From Cladorhizidae sp. MBARI D1340-BT2 (taxonomy: Eukaryota; Porifera; Demospongiae; Poecilosclerida; Cladorhizidae), in the NCBI GenBank assembly GCA_028752905.1, contig JAQNBH010000002.1:38534277-38598276 (forward strand): a stretch of DNA of 64,000 nt. Direction: 5' to 3'. A program made the translations under genes and the position numbers. Position 1 is the first letter of the stretch, and each line of letters opens with the position of its first letter. This document shows positions 23,801 to 35,911 of this stretch, in pieces. The notes beneath the pieces are model-generated. The model saw only the letters and a list, made by a program, of their open reading frames with translations, did no database searches and was not told the DNA's origin.

Positions 23801-24415
23801 AGTGTTGCATGTATTCTCTTTGTTCTCGTGACCATGAAATATAAGTTGTGTATGGTGTATGTCCGTGCCTCTTGGTAAAAAGTGTGGATACTTGTGTCTA
23901 ATAATGCATTTTTCTCTATTGTTGTGTCTTTGTGTTCTAGATGCCTGGGAAGTGTTGATAGAGCCTGGTCTTGCCCTTCTACACACACACACACAACATG
24001 TATTACAATGCTACTCTCTCACTCTCCTTCATTCTTCATCAAATTACCCACCCACATTCTACCCACACACACATACTTTTTCTATTCAAATATTCGATTC
24101 ATATATTGTCTGTTCAAAATGTTTTGTCTTAGGAAGTTTTAGGATTGTTATTGTCTTGATTCTGTGTCAAATTATATGAATATGCCCAAATATATGGTAT
24201 ATAAATGTTGGTTCAATTTCGAAAAGCTTGCCAAATGCTGGATATTTGGTCCTTGGGTTTCATTAAAAAATCAGGATGTACAGCAATCACTGGGCTTCCA
24301 TATGAACGAGGTTTCCTGTGCTGATGTCCTATAAGAAGCTCGAGGGGAAAATTAGTAATTAAATCGTTAATTATTTTACCGCGGGTACTAGGAAAGTCGG
24401 CGCTTAATCGGTTAA
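20854..24415 (+). mobile_element. piggyBac-type element PB1, copy B
   Basis: TTAA at 20,854 and 24,412 with the same CCGATTAAGCGCC termini. The 5' end has an 8-bp duplication (ATAAGCGCC inserted) before the GCGCCATATGGCGC palindrome, shared with copy C. It is the longest copy because of the expanded DPPSL repeat at about 21,650-22,125 (some 19 units). The transposase relic lies at about 21,067-23,831. It keeps VYMDNFYTSPNLF with the second Asp but has an extra A before EENMITD, and it lacks the third-Asp segment. Confidence 0.92.
21067..23831 (+). pseudogene. PB1 transposase relic, copy B
   Basis: Same exon layout as copy A. One frame runs from the repeat exon through the intron into VWDLHVRETNMYVSRVGLP and on to LMRLHACQLHC. 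The core frame (22,754-23,218) is intact from MIGCISFESDYCLHQELSID through the second Asp to VHSWL. It ends in a stop just before WVDKGVIDMMTNMHAALW. The stop codons and the loss of DRGDQ make it non-functional. Confidence 0.88.
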
Positions 24416-24471
24416 TTCAGCTTAAGTCGCTCTGTGGCCTAGTACATCATATGTGTCTATGAGGCTTAGTT

Positions 24472-25697
24472 CACTTTCCCCAAGGGGCAGTGAAAATTAT
24501 GACAGGCTGGGGAAAATCCAACCTCTTGTCAGCCATTTTCAACACAATTTTTCATCAATAAAGTCCGAACTGCGAGATTGAAATCGATGAGGCTATGATC
24601 AACTTTCAAGGTCATTCATCACTGAAGCAATACATGCCATTGAAACCCATCAAAAGAGGAATCAAGGTGTGGGTTCGGGATGATAGCCGAAACGGTTTTT
24701 TCACACAGTTAGAGATTTACACGGGGGAAAAGAAAGGTGCAGTTGAACACCACTTGGGGGCAAGAGTGGTCAAGGAACTAACTGAGGACCTACAGGGCAA
24801 GTGGCACATGCACGTGTACTTTGACAGCTTTTTTTACCTCGCATAGTCTGTTGGTTGATTTGGAGAGGAGAGGGAGTTATGGATGTGGGACAGCCAGGAA
24901 AGACAGGCGTGGTTTACCCGAGGAGCTGGAGAAAGGCAAATTCAAGAAAAGGTAAAATGTGCACTAGATTAACACAAGTTAGTGTTATGCCACAAACATT
25001 TTGGTGTTGTATATCAGTTCATGCATGTTATTTACCACAACTATGAGATACTCATTATATGAACTTCTAAACATTTTTAGGGGCCAGTCACTAACCACGC
25101 AATGTGGAAAAGTGTGTGCAAATGCATGGCAGGACCAAAAAATCTGAAAGTCATGATTATGTACACCAACAGCGACCCCAAGAGCGTCACCTCAGTCATT
25201 CGGCATACAAACAATGGCAGCAGAGAGGAAATAAGCTGCCCCTTAGCTATCCAGTCCTACAATAAATACATGGGAGGAGGGGATCAGATCAGAGGATATT
25301 ATAGGTGCAGGGTGAAAACCTACAAAGACATATTTAACTTTCTGATCGATGTGGCCATAACAAACGCCTTCATTCTACCCAAAGATGGTCAGGAAGCGGA
25401 AGTGAACTTACGATCAAGAAGTTCAGGATTCAGTTAGCCAAGGAGATAATTGGAAGTTATTGTAGCCGACGCAGAGCTGGGTGTGGCTCCATTATCAAGA
25501 GTCTTCCTTTCCTCCACTTCCCAATAAAGAACCCTGTAACCTCTGGGAAGCGCAGTCGAGGACGTTGCACTTACTGCTACCAGCAACAAAAGAGATCGGA
25601 CAGCCAGTGGTACTGAGAGGATTGTGGCATATGGCTATGCCACACTGGAATTGCGAGCACCGACTGCTACCTATTGTGGCACAAAAACAAATTATAG
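24472..25697 (+). pseudogene. P2 piggyBac transposase relic, unit B
   Basis: As in unit A, with one extra T after DSFF that turns FTSHSLL into a stop (FYLA). It shares with A, C and E the frameshift after NAFIL and, with all copies that reach it, the TGA after SQWY. Confidence 0.87.
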
Positions 25698-26450
25698 TCA
25701 TGTTATTGGAATATAACCTTCTCTCTCCATATGTACCAATGTACTACATTGTATTCATATAAAATGATATTTTTTGGCGTGTAATCAAATACAGCACGTT
25801 GCCATTCATCAACCACTTTAGTTATTGCAATTTGGTTTCACTCGAATCACAGCGTTAGCTTTGACAAGCTACAAACCAATTTACAGCTTTTGATTTTTTA
25901 AAATTAGTTGTGGGTGTCTGCCAAACGGAGGAGGGTCCTGCCTTGGTTGTTTTAACATGCATCTTCTGACAAAACATGCCTCTAGAGATATTTTATATAT
26001 CATTGGAAAGCACATAGAACAAGCAACAATTTGAGCATAAAATTATCCACACAAAACAATTATAAAAAAAGTTATTGGCAGTCAAAAGTCAACAACGTTT
26101 TTAGCCAGTCTTCAGATAGAGCCCCTCCTTAAGTCGCTCTGTGGCCTAGTGTGTCTATGAGGCTTAGTTCGGCAAAGGTGTCTCTGTAGACTAGTTCATC
26201 ATAGGTGTCTCCGTTGTTTAGTTCAGTATAGGTGACTATGTGGCTTAGTTCAGCATAAGTGTCTCGGTGGCTTAATTCAGCATTGGTATCTCTGTGTCTT
26301 AATTCAGCGAAGGTGTCTCAGTGGCCTAGTTAAATCGTTAATCACAAAAAAATTAAATCGAGCACCATGAGGTGCATATGTTACAGTTGCAGGTATAGAG
26401 GTGCATGTATAGAGGTGCATGTATAGAGGTGCATGTATAGAGGATTATGT
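25698..26450. repeat. P2 3' flank with 27-bp and 14-bp minisatellites, unit B
   Basis: Copy of 15,393-16,172. The 27-bp array lies at about 26,132-26,335 and the 14-bp array at about 26,392-26,446 (four units). No gene. Confidence 0.7.
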
Positions 26451-26937
26451 ACCAATGTACTACATTGTATTCATATCAAATGATATGTAATACCTGTGAG
26501 AAAGTGGCAAATTCAGGTTGCTTCATAGTTCAGGGGGTTATAGGGTTTCTTATTTCAGCTCCACTGCTCTCTCCTTTTCATGCCCACCCATGGGGGGTGA
26601 TGGTAGGTTAGCAGGACATTGTATTGGGACTTGATAGACAAAGAACCTATGGATGCACATAAAAAACTCAGTATCATACCTACAGTAGCTTAGCTAACAG
26701 CTATGCGTTCCAAATATAAAAATTATTTATAGCGTACCTTTCTTTCTCCAGCAGCTTCCAAGGCTCAGGCGAGTGTAGCAGGTCACGCCATCGAAAGTTT
26801 CTGAAGAATAAAAGAACTCCGATCTTTAGCTGAACATTCGATTATACTCTTTGGTACTGGATTTATGGATGTGGGACTGCCAGGAAAGACAAGCATGGTT
26901 TCCCTGAGTAGCTGGAGAAAGCAAAATTCAAGAAAAG

Positions 26938-27475
26938 TCAACAACAATGACAACAACAACAAAACACTGACGACACAATCAAAACACCACAAAAACAATG
27001 ACAACAACAACAAAACAATGATGACACAATGACAACACCACAGCAACAATGACAACAACAATGACAACAACAAAACACTGACGACACAATGACAACACCA
27101 CAACAACAATGAAAACAACAACAGAACAATGACGACACAATGACAACACCACAGCAACAATGACAACAACAATGACAACAACAAAATACTGACGACACAA
27201 TGACAACACCACAACAACAATGACAACAACAATGACAACAACAATGAAAACAACAACAAAACAATGACGACACAATGACAACACCACAGCAACAATGACA
27301 ACAACAACAAAACACTGACGACACAATGACAACACCACAACAACAATGACAACAACAACACAATGACAACAACACAATAATGACAACAACAATGATAACA
27401 CAACAACAACGACAACACAACAACAACAATGACAACACAACAATGGCAACACAACAGCAATGACAACACCACAAC
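26938..27475. repeat. CAACAATGA satellite, unit C
   Basis: Shortest copy, about 0.54 kb, preceded at 26,866 by the P2 scrap seen in units B and F. Confidence 0.93.
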
Positions 27476-27513
27476 AATGTCCACAGAACTAGCCGCTTGG
27501 CTTGGCAGCCCAG

Positions 27514-27774
27514 AGTGTGTGTGTGTGTGTGTGTGTGTCCTCTCACCCACCAGAGAGAGTGTGTGTGTGTGTGTGTCCTCTCACCCACCAGAGAGAGAGT
27601 GTGTGTGTGTGTGTGTGTCCTCTCACCCACCAGAGAGAGAGAGTGTGTGTGTGTGTCCTCTCACCCACCAGAGAGAGAGAGTGTGTGTGTGTGTGTGTGT
27701 CCTCTCACCCACCAGAGAGAGAGTGTGTGTGTGTGTGTGTGTCCTCTCACCCACCAGAGAGAGTGTGTGTGTAC
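27514..27774. repeat. GT-rich minisatellite with CCTCTCACC spacers, unit C
   Basis: Six to seven (GT)n blocks, adjoining the kinesin exon b donor. Confidence 0.9.
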
Positions 27775-27968
27775 CTTGCCAGAAGCCGGGCGTTGATACA
27801 GTTCCCGAGTGCCAATAACGAGTGATTTATGTTGGCTCCTTCTCCGAGGAGCGTGCCTCTATTAGATGTCACAGTAGCACGCTCCGAGCCAGCCAGGTCT
27901 ATCATAGACATATTGTGCATCACCTCTGCATTCAGACCAGCTGTACGAGCCCTCTGCTCCACTAACAC
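27775..27968 (-). pseudogene. Kinesin-8-like motor exon b (unit C), frameshifted
   Basis: Identical in layout to copies A and B, but one base is missing in CAGAAGCCGGGCG, so the frame shifts after NCINA and the exon end reads [19 protein letters not shown] and [12 protein letters not shown] are intact upstream. Confidence 0.9.
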
Positions 27969-27980
27969 CTAGGCAACTAC

Positions 27981-28432
27981 ATGACACACCATCACATGTC
28001 ACATGCAATCACATCTCACACACCATTACATGTCACACACCATCACATGTCACACACCATCACATGTCACACACCATCACATGTCACACACCATCACATG
28101 TCACACACCATCACATGTCACACACCATCACATGTCACACGCCATCACATGTCACACACCATCACATGTCACACACCATCACATGTCACACACCATCACA
28201 TGTCACACACCATCACATGTCACACACCATCACATGTCACACTCCATCACATGTGACACACCATCACATGTCACATTCCATCACATGTCACACACTATCA
28301 TGTGTCACACACCATAACGTGCCACACGCCATAACATATCACACACCATCACATGTCACACACCATCACATGTCACACACCATCACATGTCACACACCAT
28401 CACATGTCACACACCATCACATGTCACACCAT
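27981..28432. repeat. 17-bp minisatellite, unit C
   Basis: About 26 units of ACACACCATCACATGTC, the shortest of four arrays. Confidence 0.95.
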
Positions 28433-28511
28433 ATCATGTCAGTCAGGTGGTTGTGGGTGGCATGGTGTCAAGAGTGAGCTCTGATGTGTGAAGGTGCTAA
28501 TGACTGACTAG

Positions 28512-28608
28512 ACATGTCTTCTCCCTGTGTGCTGTATCCTATTCCCATTTCCCCTCGCCAGCATGGCAAGGATCTCCTCCACATCATTGGGGGTGTGGTA
28601 GCTCAGAC
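28512..28608 (-). pseudogene. Kinesin-8-like motor exon a (unit C)
   Basis: Copy of the exon at 9,461-9,555: acceptor GAGCTCAG, then LSYHTPNDVEEILAMLARGN. It carries the same truncation after NRIQ as units A and F. Confidence 0.72.
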
Positions 28609-28679
28609 CTGAGCTCATGTGCATGTATATATAGTGTGTGAAAGGAGGATGCTGCTGGTGTTCTCCCCACTCATGTGCA

Positions 28680-29463
28680 TGTATATATAGTGTGTGTTAA
28701 AGAAATAAAGGATAACAGGACTCTATCCAACTAGACCACGGCCAGTTAGATGGCGCCAATCATTACACCGATTTCCAAAGCAGTACAATATTGGTGAACA
28801 TGATAAACATGAAGGGTCGTTTAACATGGGGGTGTGGTCTATGTGGGCACGATCTTCTTTCCTTTCTTTCTTTAACAGGCCAATCCAATATTTTAAAATA
28901 AAAACGTTTTGGTTTCTTGTTTCAGTCATTTTATTTCTTTGTTTTATTTCTGTATGTTCTAGTTGAGCAGAGGAGGACTACGCCTAGTCAGAGCTTCAGG
29001 GGTCTCCAGGGCTTTTAATTCTAACTTGATTATTGCTGTTGAACAAACATTACACTTATCAGCACATGCCATGTCTCGTTGCTATTGCTGATTGTACACA
29101 ATGTAGGATCAGCTACAGCCTCCTTCCTACGTTTATGATTATATTTGAAGCCACATGCTCTATGCCTAGCTCTATGTATTTGATTGGTCAGAATGAACAG
29201 ACAGAGCTGGGCATATAACAATTAGTTAGTCCTGATTGTTCACTTCTGATGTTTGTGTTGCTGGTGTTTGGAGAATAATAAGACTTCACTAACTCTGGTG
29301 GCAGCATATATCTCTGGGATTCTCAGGCAAGATAGCTGGGTGGGCATTGTGAGGTTGAGTTAGGTCTAAGATAGTGTGTGGTACTAGAAGAGTCTAACAA
29401 TATATATATATTTGTCTTGTTAATAAATGCCTTTTTTTCTTTTCTTACACGTGTAACTGACAG
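28680..29463. repeat. Spacer, unit C
   Basis: Copy of the 9,560 spacer with small indels, ending in the HTH acceptor. No gene recognised. Confidence 0.6.
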
Positions 29464-29645
29464 AGGCTTCTGTTAGTAAGGCTATTGGAGAAGTGGAAGC
29501 AGAAGCATATGTCAAGGCTACAGCTAAGAAATACCATCTATCAGTCTCCATGCTCTGCAAACGATGTCTAGTTGAAAAGGGGGGAGTGGTTTTGGGCAAA
29601 AGAGGCGGTACATTTCAATGCCTAATGAAAAAGGTCATTGAATAG
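29464..29645 (+). pseudogene. HTH (psq/CENP-B-like) exon, unit C
   Basis: Same sequence as the unit B copy, with intact acceptor and TAG end; followed by the conserved flank up to 29,984. Confidence 0.55.
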
Positions 29646-29984
29646 CCCAGGGCTTCCTCTGGCCACTGGTACCAATTTCAATCTTTAGCACTTAGCAATC
29701 TGGAGTTATTTAGGCTGAGGTTTTTGACATTCGTGTTTTTGAGGTCACTCCACTTTAGGGTCTAGTAACTTGCCCATAGTTATACCTACATATGAAACAT
29801 ATTTTAGTAGCAAAAGAGAGCACACAGAGAGACCTATCTTTTGAGCTATATATGAAACCCATACCATGAAGTTTGCAGAATCTACGGAGCTCTAAAGTTG
29901 TAACCATAAGTAAAATTAAAAAATGCAACTGTTTCCCCACAGAGGTGTCTCTATTGACTAGTTCAGTACAAGTGTCTCGGGTTC

Positions 29985-32900
29985 TTAACCGATTAAGCGC
30001 CATAAGCGCCATATGGCGCAAAGGGAAATCGGACTCGCGAAAAAAATTATATAAAAATATATATTTGAACTAAGTGCCAAATTCTTGTTGCTGCACATGC
30101 CCAAAAGAATGCTGAATCATTCTAAAAACGTCATTTACACGTGCTGCTATATGTGCCGGCCGCGCCCCGCTTTTTGCTCATAACTTCGGTTTTCAAGATG
30201 GCGAGGATGCTTTGTTTTGTACGAAGTAACTTTTCTTCTTTTTGACGACGACACTAGCGGCTCTGGCTCGGATTCTGGTGGGAAAGAAGGCCAGAGATAT
30301 ATGCCTACCATGGTTGTGCCCTGGATCCCCTGGCTCTAAGTCAAAATGCTCGGGTGGAAGGATTTCTCGATGGTATGTTTGTTTCTACCTTAGCGCTTGG
30401 TTGCCATTGTATTCCACAATCTTCTGAGATAATTCGCTAACCAAACTGTAGCCTATTCTTGTGTTTTTTGAGGATATAAATATTTCTAACGTAGCAGTTG
30501 AAGAAGATTAGTTATAGCCATAAATGTAGGTTGAGCTTTTTTTATTACTTATCAAATTTGAATTTGAATTTAAAAAAAAAAAGTTCGTATAAGGTTTATG
30601 TTATCAACTTTTCTTTCTTGGCAGTCCGTTGGAGATGAAGGTGATCCATTGTTACCATCTACTTGTGGGAGCTCTGGACTTAGTGTAGGTTGGTACAAAG
30701 GAAATTTTGTAGAGTTACTATTATATATGTCCTTTCAGCCTCTAAAGAAGAGAGTGACCATTTGAACACTCCTTCCTTACCATCTACTGACCCTCCATCC
30801 TTATTACCATCTACTGACCCTCCATCCTTATTACCATCTACTGACCCTCCATCCTTACCATCTACTGACCCTCCATCCTTACTATCTACTGACCCTCCGT
30901 CCTTACAATCTGCTACAGGGGACTCTTCTGGAATAAGTAAGTTATCAAAATTGATATTTGAATATTTGTTTGTATACATATTTATGTGTTACAGAGAATG
31001 TGAGGTGTGGTGCTATAGTAGAGGTTCATGTAGTACTACTAGTCCACCACCACAAGGTACTGGTAATAGGCAGGCCCAGTCCCGAGTTTGTAGTAGTAAG
31101 GCTAGCTCATCTAGCACTAGTTATCAGATAATACCAGTCGAAGGTCTGCTGGAGGGAAAAAAAGACAATTCTGGCCCAAACTCAGCTTTGCTCGGTGTAA
31201 CAAGTTCGTTACTAGGTGCTTTTTATCTTTTTTTTTTACTATTGACGTGTGGGACCTCCATGTGAGAGAGACTAATATGTATGTTTCTAGGGTGGGGCTC
31301 CCCCATAATTGGTGATACATGTGAAGAAGAAATGGAGGCTTTTGTAGAACTTTTGATTGTTATGGGCATTTCAAAACTTCCCCATATAGACATGTACTGG
31401 TCCTGTGAATATCCTGATTTGTCATGTAGTTTGGTGAGTAGAGTAATGCCCCTTTGGAGGTTTAGGCAGTTGATGTGGCTACATGCATGTCAACTCCATT
31501 GCTAGCTCACAGGTAACATCTGGTAATCCCAATTATGATAGGCTGTATAAGCTTTGAAAGCGAGTATTGTTTGCATCAGGAGCTTAGCATTGATGAAGCC
31601 ATGATTCCCTATCAAGGGAGGATTGGCTTCAAGCAATATATGAAGGATGAGCCTACGAAATGGGGCATAAAAGTATTTGTGCTTTTGGATGCAAGGAATG
31701 GTTATATTTATCGATTACAAATTTATACTGGGAAGAATGTGGAAACAGGAGATAGTACAGGTTTGTGTAGTCGGGTAGTGTTAGATTTGTTGGAGGGATT
31801 TGAGCACAAGAACTTTCAGGTATACATGGATAACTTTTATACAAGTCCTAATTTATTTCACACAATGACTATTAGAGGGGTTGGTGCATGTGGCACAGCT
31901 AGGCCTAATAGGAAAAACTTTCCTAAGGAGTTACTTACAAAGTGGAAGAATAGAGGAAAATATGATTACAGATCAAATAGTTCACTCCTGGCTTTAGTGG
32001 GTAGACAAGGGTGTGATTGACATGATGACTAATATGCATGCAGCTTTGTGGCAAGGACAACAACCAACTGTGAAACATCATCAGCTTGATGGTTCTCGAC
32101 TGAATGTGTCTTGCCCCCCACCCTGTTTACCTGATTATCAATCATTCATGAGGGGTGTCTACCAAATATGCAAACACCCCCTTCCACCATCTCTTTGATT
32201 TTCTACCGAAATTGTAGTAGCCCATTCTTTGGTCTGCTCTGGTAGAAGTTTTTTTTTTGAACGCCTTTATTGAATGCCTTTATCTGTTTTCTTTTTCAAA
32301 CACTTCTCTACATAAGAGGCAGGATAGTTATTTAGATCTTCGGATTAGCTTAGTAAAAACATTGATTGGTTCCTATTCTTCTCGCTGGCGTATAGGCCTT
32401 GTATGTTTCCTACATCCCAGCTAGAACGTCTCAATTTGCAACTAGGTCATTTCCCCCTTCTACTTCTGTTTGGTGTGTATAAAAATGGTTCGAGGCATGA
32501 AAGCCTAAATGAGTGTGGTTACTGTAGGTTCATTTGTGCATTGGATCTGACCGTATCATACCTTGGTGGAATATTAGTGTTGCATGTATTCTCTTTGTTC
32601 TCGTGACCATGAAATATAAGTTGTGTATGGTGTATGTCCGTGCCTCTTGGTAAAAAGTGTGGATACTTGTGTCTAATAATGCATTTTTCTCTATTGTTGT
32701 GTCTTTGTGTTCTAGATGCCTGGGAAGTGTTGATAGAGCCTGGTCTTGCCCTTCTACACACACACACACAACATGTATTACAATGCTACTCTCTCACTCT
32801 CCTTCATTCTTCATCAAATTACCCACCCACATTCTACCCACACACACATACTTTTTCTATTCAAAATGTTTTGTCTTAGGAAGTTTTAGGATTGTTATTG

Positions 32901-33162
32901 TCTTGATTCTGTGTCAAATTATATGAATATGCCCAAATATATGGTATATAAATGTTGGTTCAATTTCGAAAAGCTTGCCAAATGCTGGATATTTGGTCCT
33001 TGGGTTTCATTAAAAAATCAGGATGTACAGCAATCACTGGGCTTCCATATGAACGAGGTTTCCTGTGCTGATGTCCTATAAGAAGCTCGAGGGGAAAATT
33101 AGTAATTAAATCGTTAATTATTTTACCGCGGGTACTAGGAAAGTCGGCGCTTAATCGGTTAA
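29985..33162 (+). mobile_element. piggyBac-type element PB1, copy C
   Basis: TTAA at 29,985 and 33,159 with CCGATTAAGCGCC termini. DPPSL repeat of about five units (30,776-30,908). The transposase frame at 31,535-32,020 runs from MIGCISFESEYCLHQELSID through VYMDNFYTSPNLF to VGRQGCD. It keeps two of the three catalytic Asp residues but has the shared 2-bp loss and lacks DRGDQ. A deletion of about 27 bp near 32,863 distinguishes it from A and B. Confidence 0.92.
31535..32606 (+). pseudogene. PB1 transposase core relic, copy C
   Basis: Best-preserved PB1 core together with copy E. Frames in order: SIDEAMIPYQGRIGFKQYM, GIKVFVLLDARNGYIY, YMDNFYTSPNLFHTM, CGTARPNRKNFPKELL, DYRSNSSLLAL, then a frameshift into MTNMHAALWQGQQP and SCPPPCLPDYQSFMRGV. 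The C-terminal piece (32,403-32,606) gives SQLERLNLQLGHFP and RHESLNECGYCRF, where part of the usual Cys pattern has decayed. Confidence 0.88.
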
Positions 33163-33218
33163 TTCAGCTTAAGTCGCTCTGTGGCCTAGTACATCATATG
33201 TGTCTATGAGGCTTAGTT

Positions 33219-34444
33219 CACTTTCCCCAAGGGGCAGTGAAAATTATGACAGGCTGGGGAAAATCCAACCTCTTGTCAGCCATTTTCAACACAATTTTTC
33301 ATCAATAAAGTCCGAACTGCGAGATTGAAATCGATGAGGCTATGATCAACTTTCAAGGTCATTCATCACTGAAGCAATACATGCCATTGAAACCCATCAA
33401 AAGAGGAATCAAGGTGTGGGTTCGGGATGATAGCCGAAACGGTTTTTTCACACAGTTAGAGATTTACACGGGGGAAAAGAAAGGTGCAGTTGAACACCAC
33501 TTGGGGGCAAGAGTGGTCAAGGAACTAACTGAGGACCTACAGGGCAAGTGGCACATGCACGTGTACTTTGACAGCTTTTTTTACCTCGCATAGTCTGTTG
33601 GTTGATTTGGAGAGGAGAGGGAGTTATGGATGTGGGACAGCCAGGAAAGACAGGCGTGGTTTACCCGAGGAGCTGGAGAAAGGCAAATTCAAGAAAAGGT
33701 AAAATGTGCACTAGATTAACACAAGTTAGTGTTATGCCACAAACATTTTGGTGTTGTATATCAGTTCATGCATGTTATTTACCACAACTATGAGATACTC
33801 ATTATATGAACTTCTAAACATTTTTAGGGGCCAGTCACTAAACACGCAATGTGGAAAAGTGTGTGCAAATGCATGGCAGGACCAAAAAATCTGAAAGTCA
33901 TGATTATGTACACCAACAGCGACCCCAAGAGCGTCACCTCAGTCATTCGGCATACAAACAATGGCAGCAGAGAGGAAATAAGCTGCCCCTTAGCTATCCA
34001 GTCCTACAATAAATACATGGGAGGAGGGGATCAGATCAGAGGATATTATAGGTGCAGGGTGAAAACCTACAAAGACATATTTAACTTTCTGATCGATGTG
34101 GCCATAACAAACGCCTTCATTCTACCCAAAGATGGTCAGGAAGCGGAAGTGAACTTACGATCAAGAAGTTCAGGATTCAGTTAGCCAAGGAGATAATTGG
34201 AAGTTATTGTAGCCGACGCATAGCTGGGTGTGGCTCCATTATCAAGAGTCTTCCTTTCCTCCACTTCCCAATAAAGAACCCTGTAACCTCTGGGAAGCGC
34301 AGTCGAGGACGTTGCACTTACTGCTACCAGCAACAAAAGAGATCGGACAGCCAGTGGTACTGAGAGGATTGTGGCATATGGCTATGCCACACTGGAATTG
34401 CGAGCACCGACTGCTACCTATTGTGGCACAAAAACAAATTATAG
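33219..34444 (+). pseudogene. P2 piggyBac transposase relic, unit C
   Basis: Shares with unit B the extra T after DSFF and with A, B and E the frameshift after NAFIL. Exon 2 (33,849-34,184) reads through LKVMIMYTNSDP and YMGGGDQIRGYY. Same TGA after SQWY. Confidence 0.87.
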
Positions 34445-35006
34445 TCATGTGATTGGAATATAACCTTCTCTCTCCATATGTACCAATGTACTACATTGTA
34501 TTCATATAAAATGATTTTTTTGGCGTGTAATCAAATACAGCACGTTGCCATTCATCAACCACTTTAGTTATTGCAATTTGGTTTCACTCGAATCACAACT
34601 GTTAGCTTTGACAAGCTACAAACCAATTTACAGCTTTTGATTTTTTTAAATTAGTTGTGGGTGTCTGCCAAACAGAGGAGGGTCCTGCCTTGGATGTTTT
34701 TACATGCATCTTCTGACAAAACATGCCTCTAGAGATATTTTATATATCATTGGAAAGCACATAGAACAAGCAACAATTTGAGCATAAAATTATCCACACA
34801 AAACAATTATAAAAAAAGTTATTGGCAGTCAAAAGTCAACAACGTTTTTAGCCAGTCTTCAGATAGAGCCCCTCCTTAAGTCGCTCTGTGGCCTAGTGTG
34901 TCTATGAGGCTTAGTTCGGCAAAGGTGTCTCTGTAGACTAGTTCATCATAGGTGTCTCCGTTGTTTAGTTCAGTATAGGTGACTATGTGGCTTAGTTCAG
35001 CATAAA
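34445..35006. repeat. P2 3' flank and truncated 27-bp minisatellite, unit C
   Basis: Copy of 15,393 onward; only about four and a half 27-bp units remain before the break at 35,006. Confidence 0.7.
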
Positions 35007-35911
35007 GGGCCGATCAAGTCATAGTTAACATCAGGGGTAAAATATGAAATTAAAAATACCTCTACAGAATGCATACAGGTGAAAAGATATATGATTATAG
35101 TTTCCTAAAACATGTTTTATCTTTCCATAAACTCTCCTAGATGAAAGTTACAGGAATTAAAACACAAATGATTTTGTCCCCTTTCCGCACCTTTTTTTAG
35201 AGGAAACAAACAATAACTTCAAATATATTCTCTCGCTCACCTACCAACATTAGAATCATATTTATGATGTTTTCTTCATCTTTAAGTTATGCTTTAACAT
35301 TGTGAACCGTACAAAAAAATTTTTTTTTTAAATAAGGAATATGCAGATTATTTTTAAAAAAGGTGTCATGAATTCCGTTACTTGTAACTCCGTTACCAAA
35401 AAACATTTTTTTAATTTTTTATGAAAAAACTGTTTGGAATAAAAATCTCAAGTTATCCAAAAGAAAGCATAATAATACCAAGTTTATGGCAATGTGACTC
35501 AATCTTTAAACATTCAAAATTTCTACAACTTATTAGCAACTGGTTTCTGTAACTCCATTACCAGTAACGGAGTTACAGTTGCTTTTAAACATTACTAGCA
35601 CAAATAATGCTGTTTATTAACCTTTGAAGAAACCAAGTCAACCCTGAGACATGGTATTTCTGCAGTTATGACCCAGTGACTGTCTTTAATTGCATCCTGA
35701 GGTGCAGCTGCCTGATAACCAGCCCTGCCTATGTAACATATCACACCACATACATGTGATACATATCACACCATGATACTGCCACATGCTGACAGTCTGA
35801 CTATGGAGTGAATGAATATAAAAGGAACTTTTCTTTTCAGTAACAGTTCCATAGTGATTTCCAAGTCCTCAATAAATGTGAGAGTGCGTTGTGTAACAGA
35901 ACTTGTTCACC

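Larger units (their letters stand above)
26634..35006. repeat. Composite unit C, truncated at the 3' end
   Basis: Third tandem copy, about 8.4 kb. It ends inside the 27-bp minisatellite at TTCAGCATAA, where unrelated sequence (AGGGCCGATCAAG) begins. Confidence 0.85.
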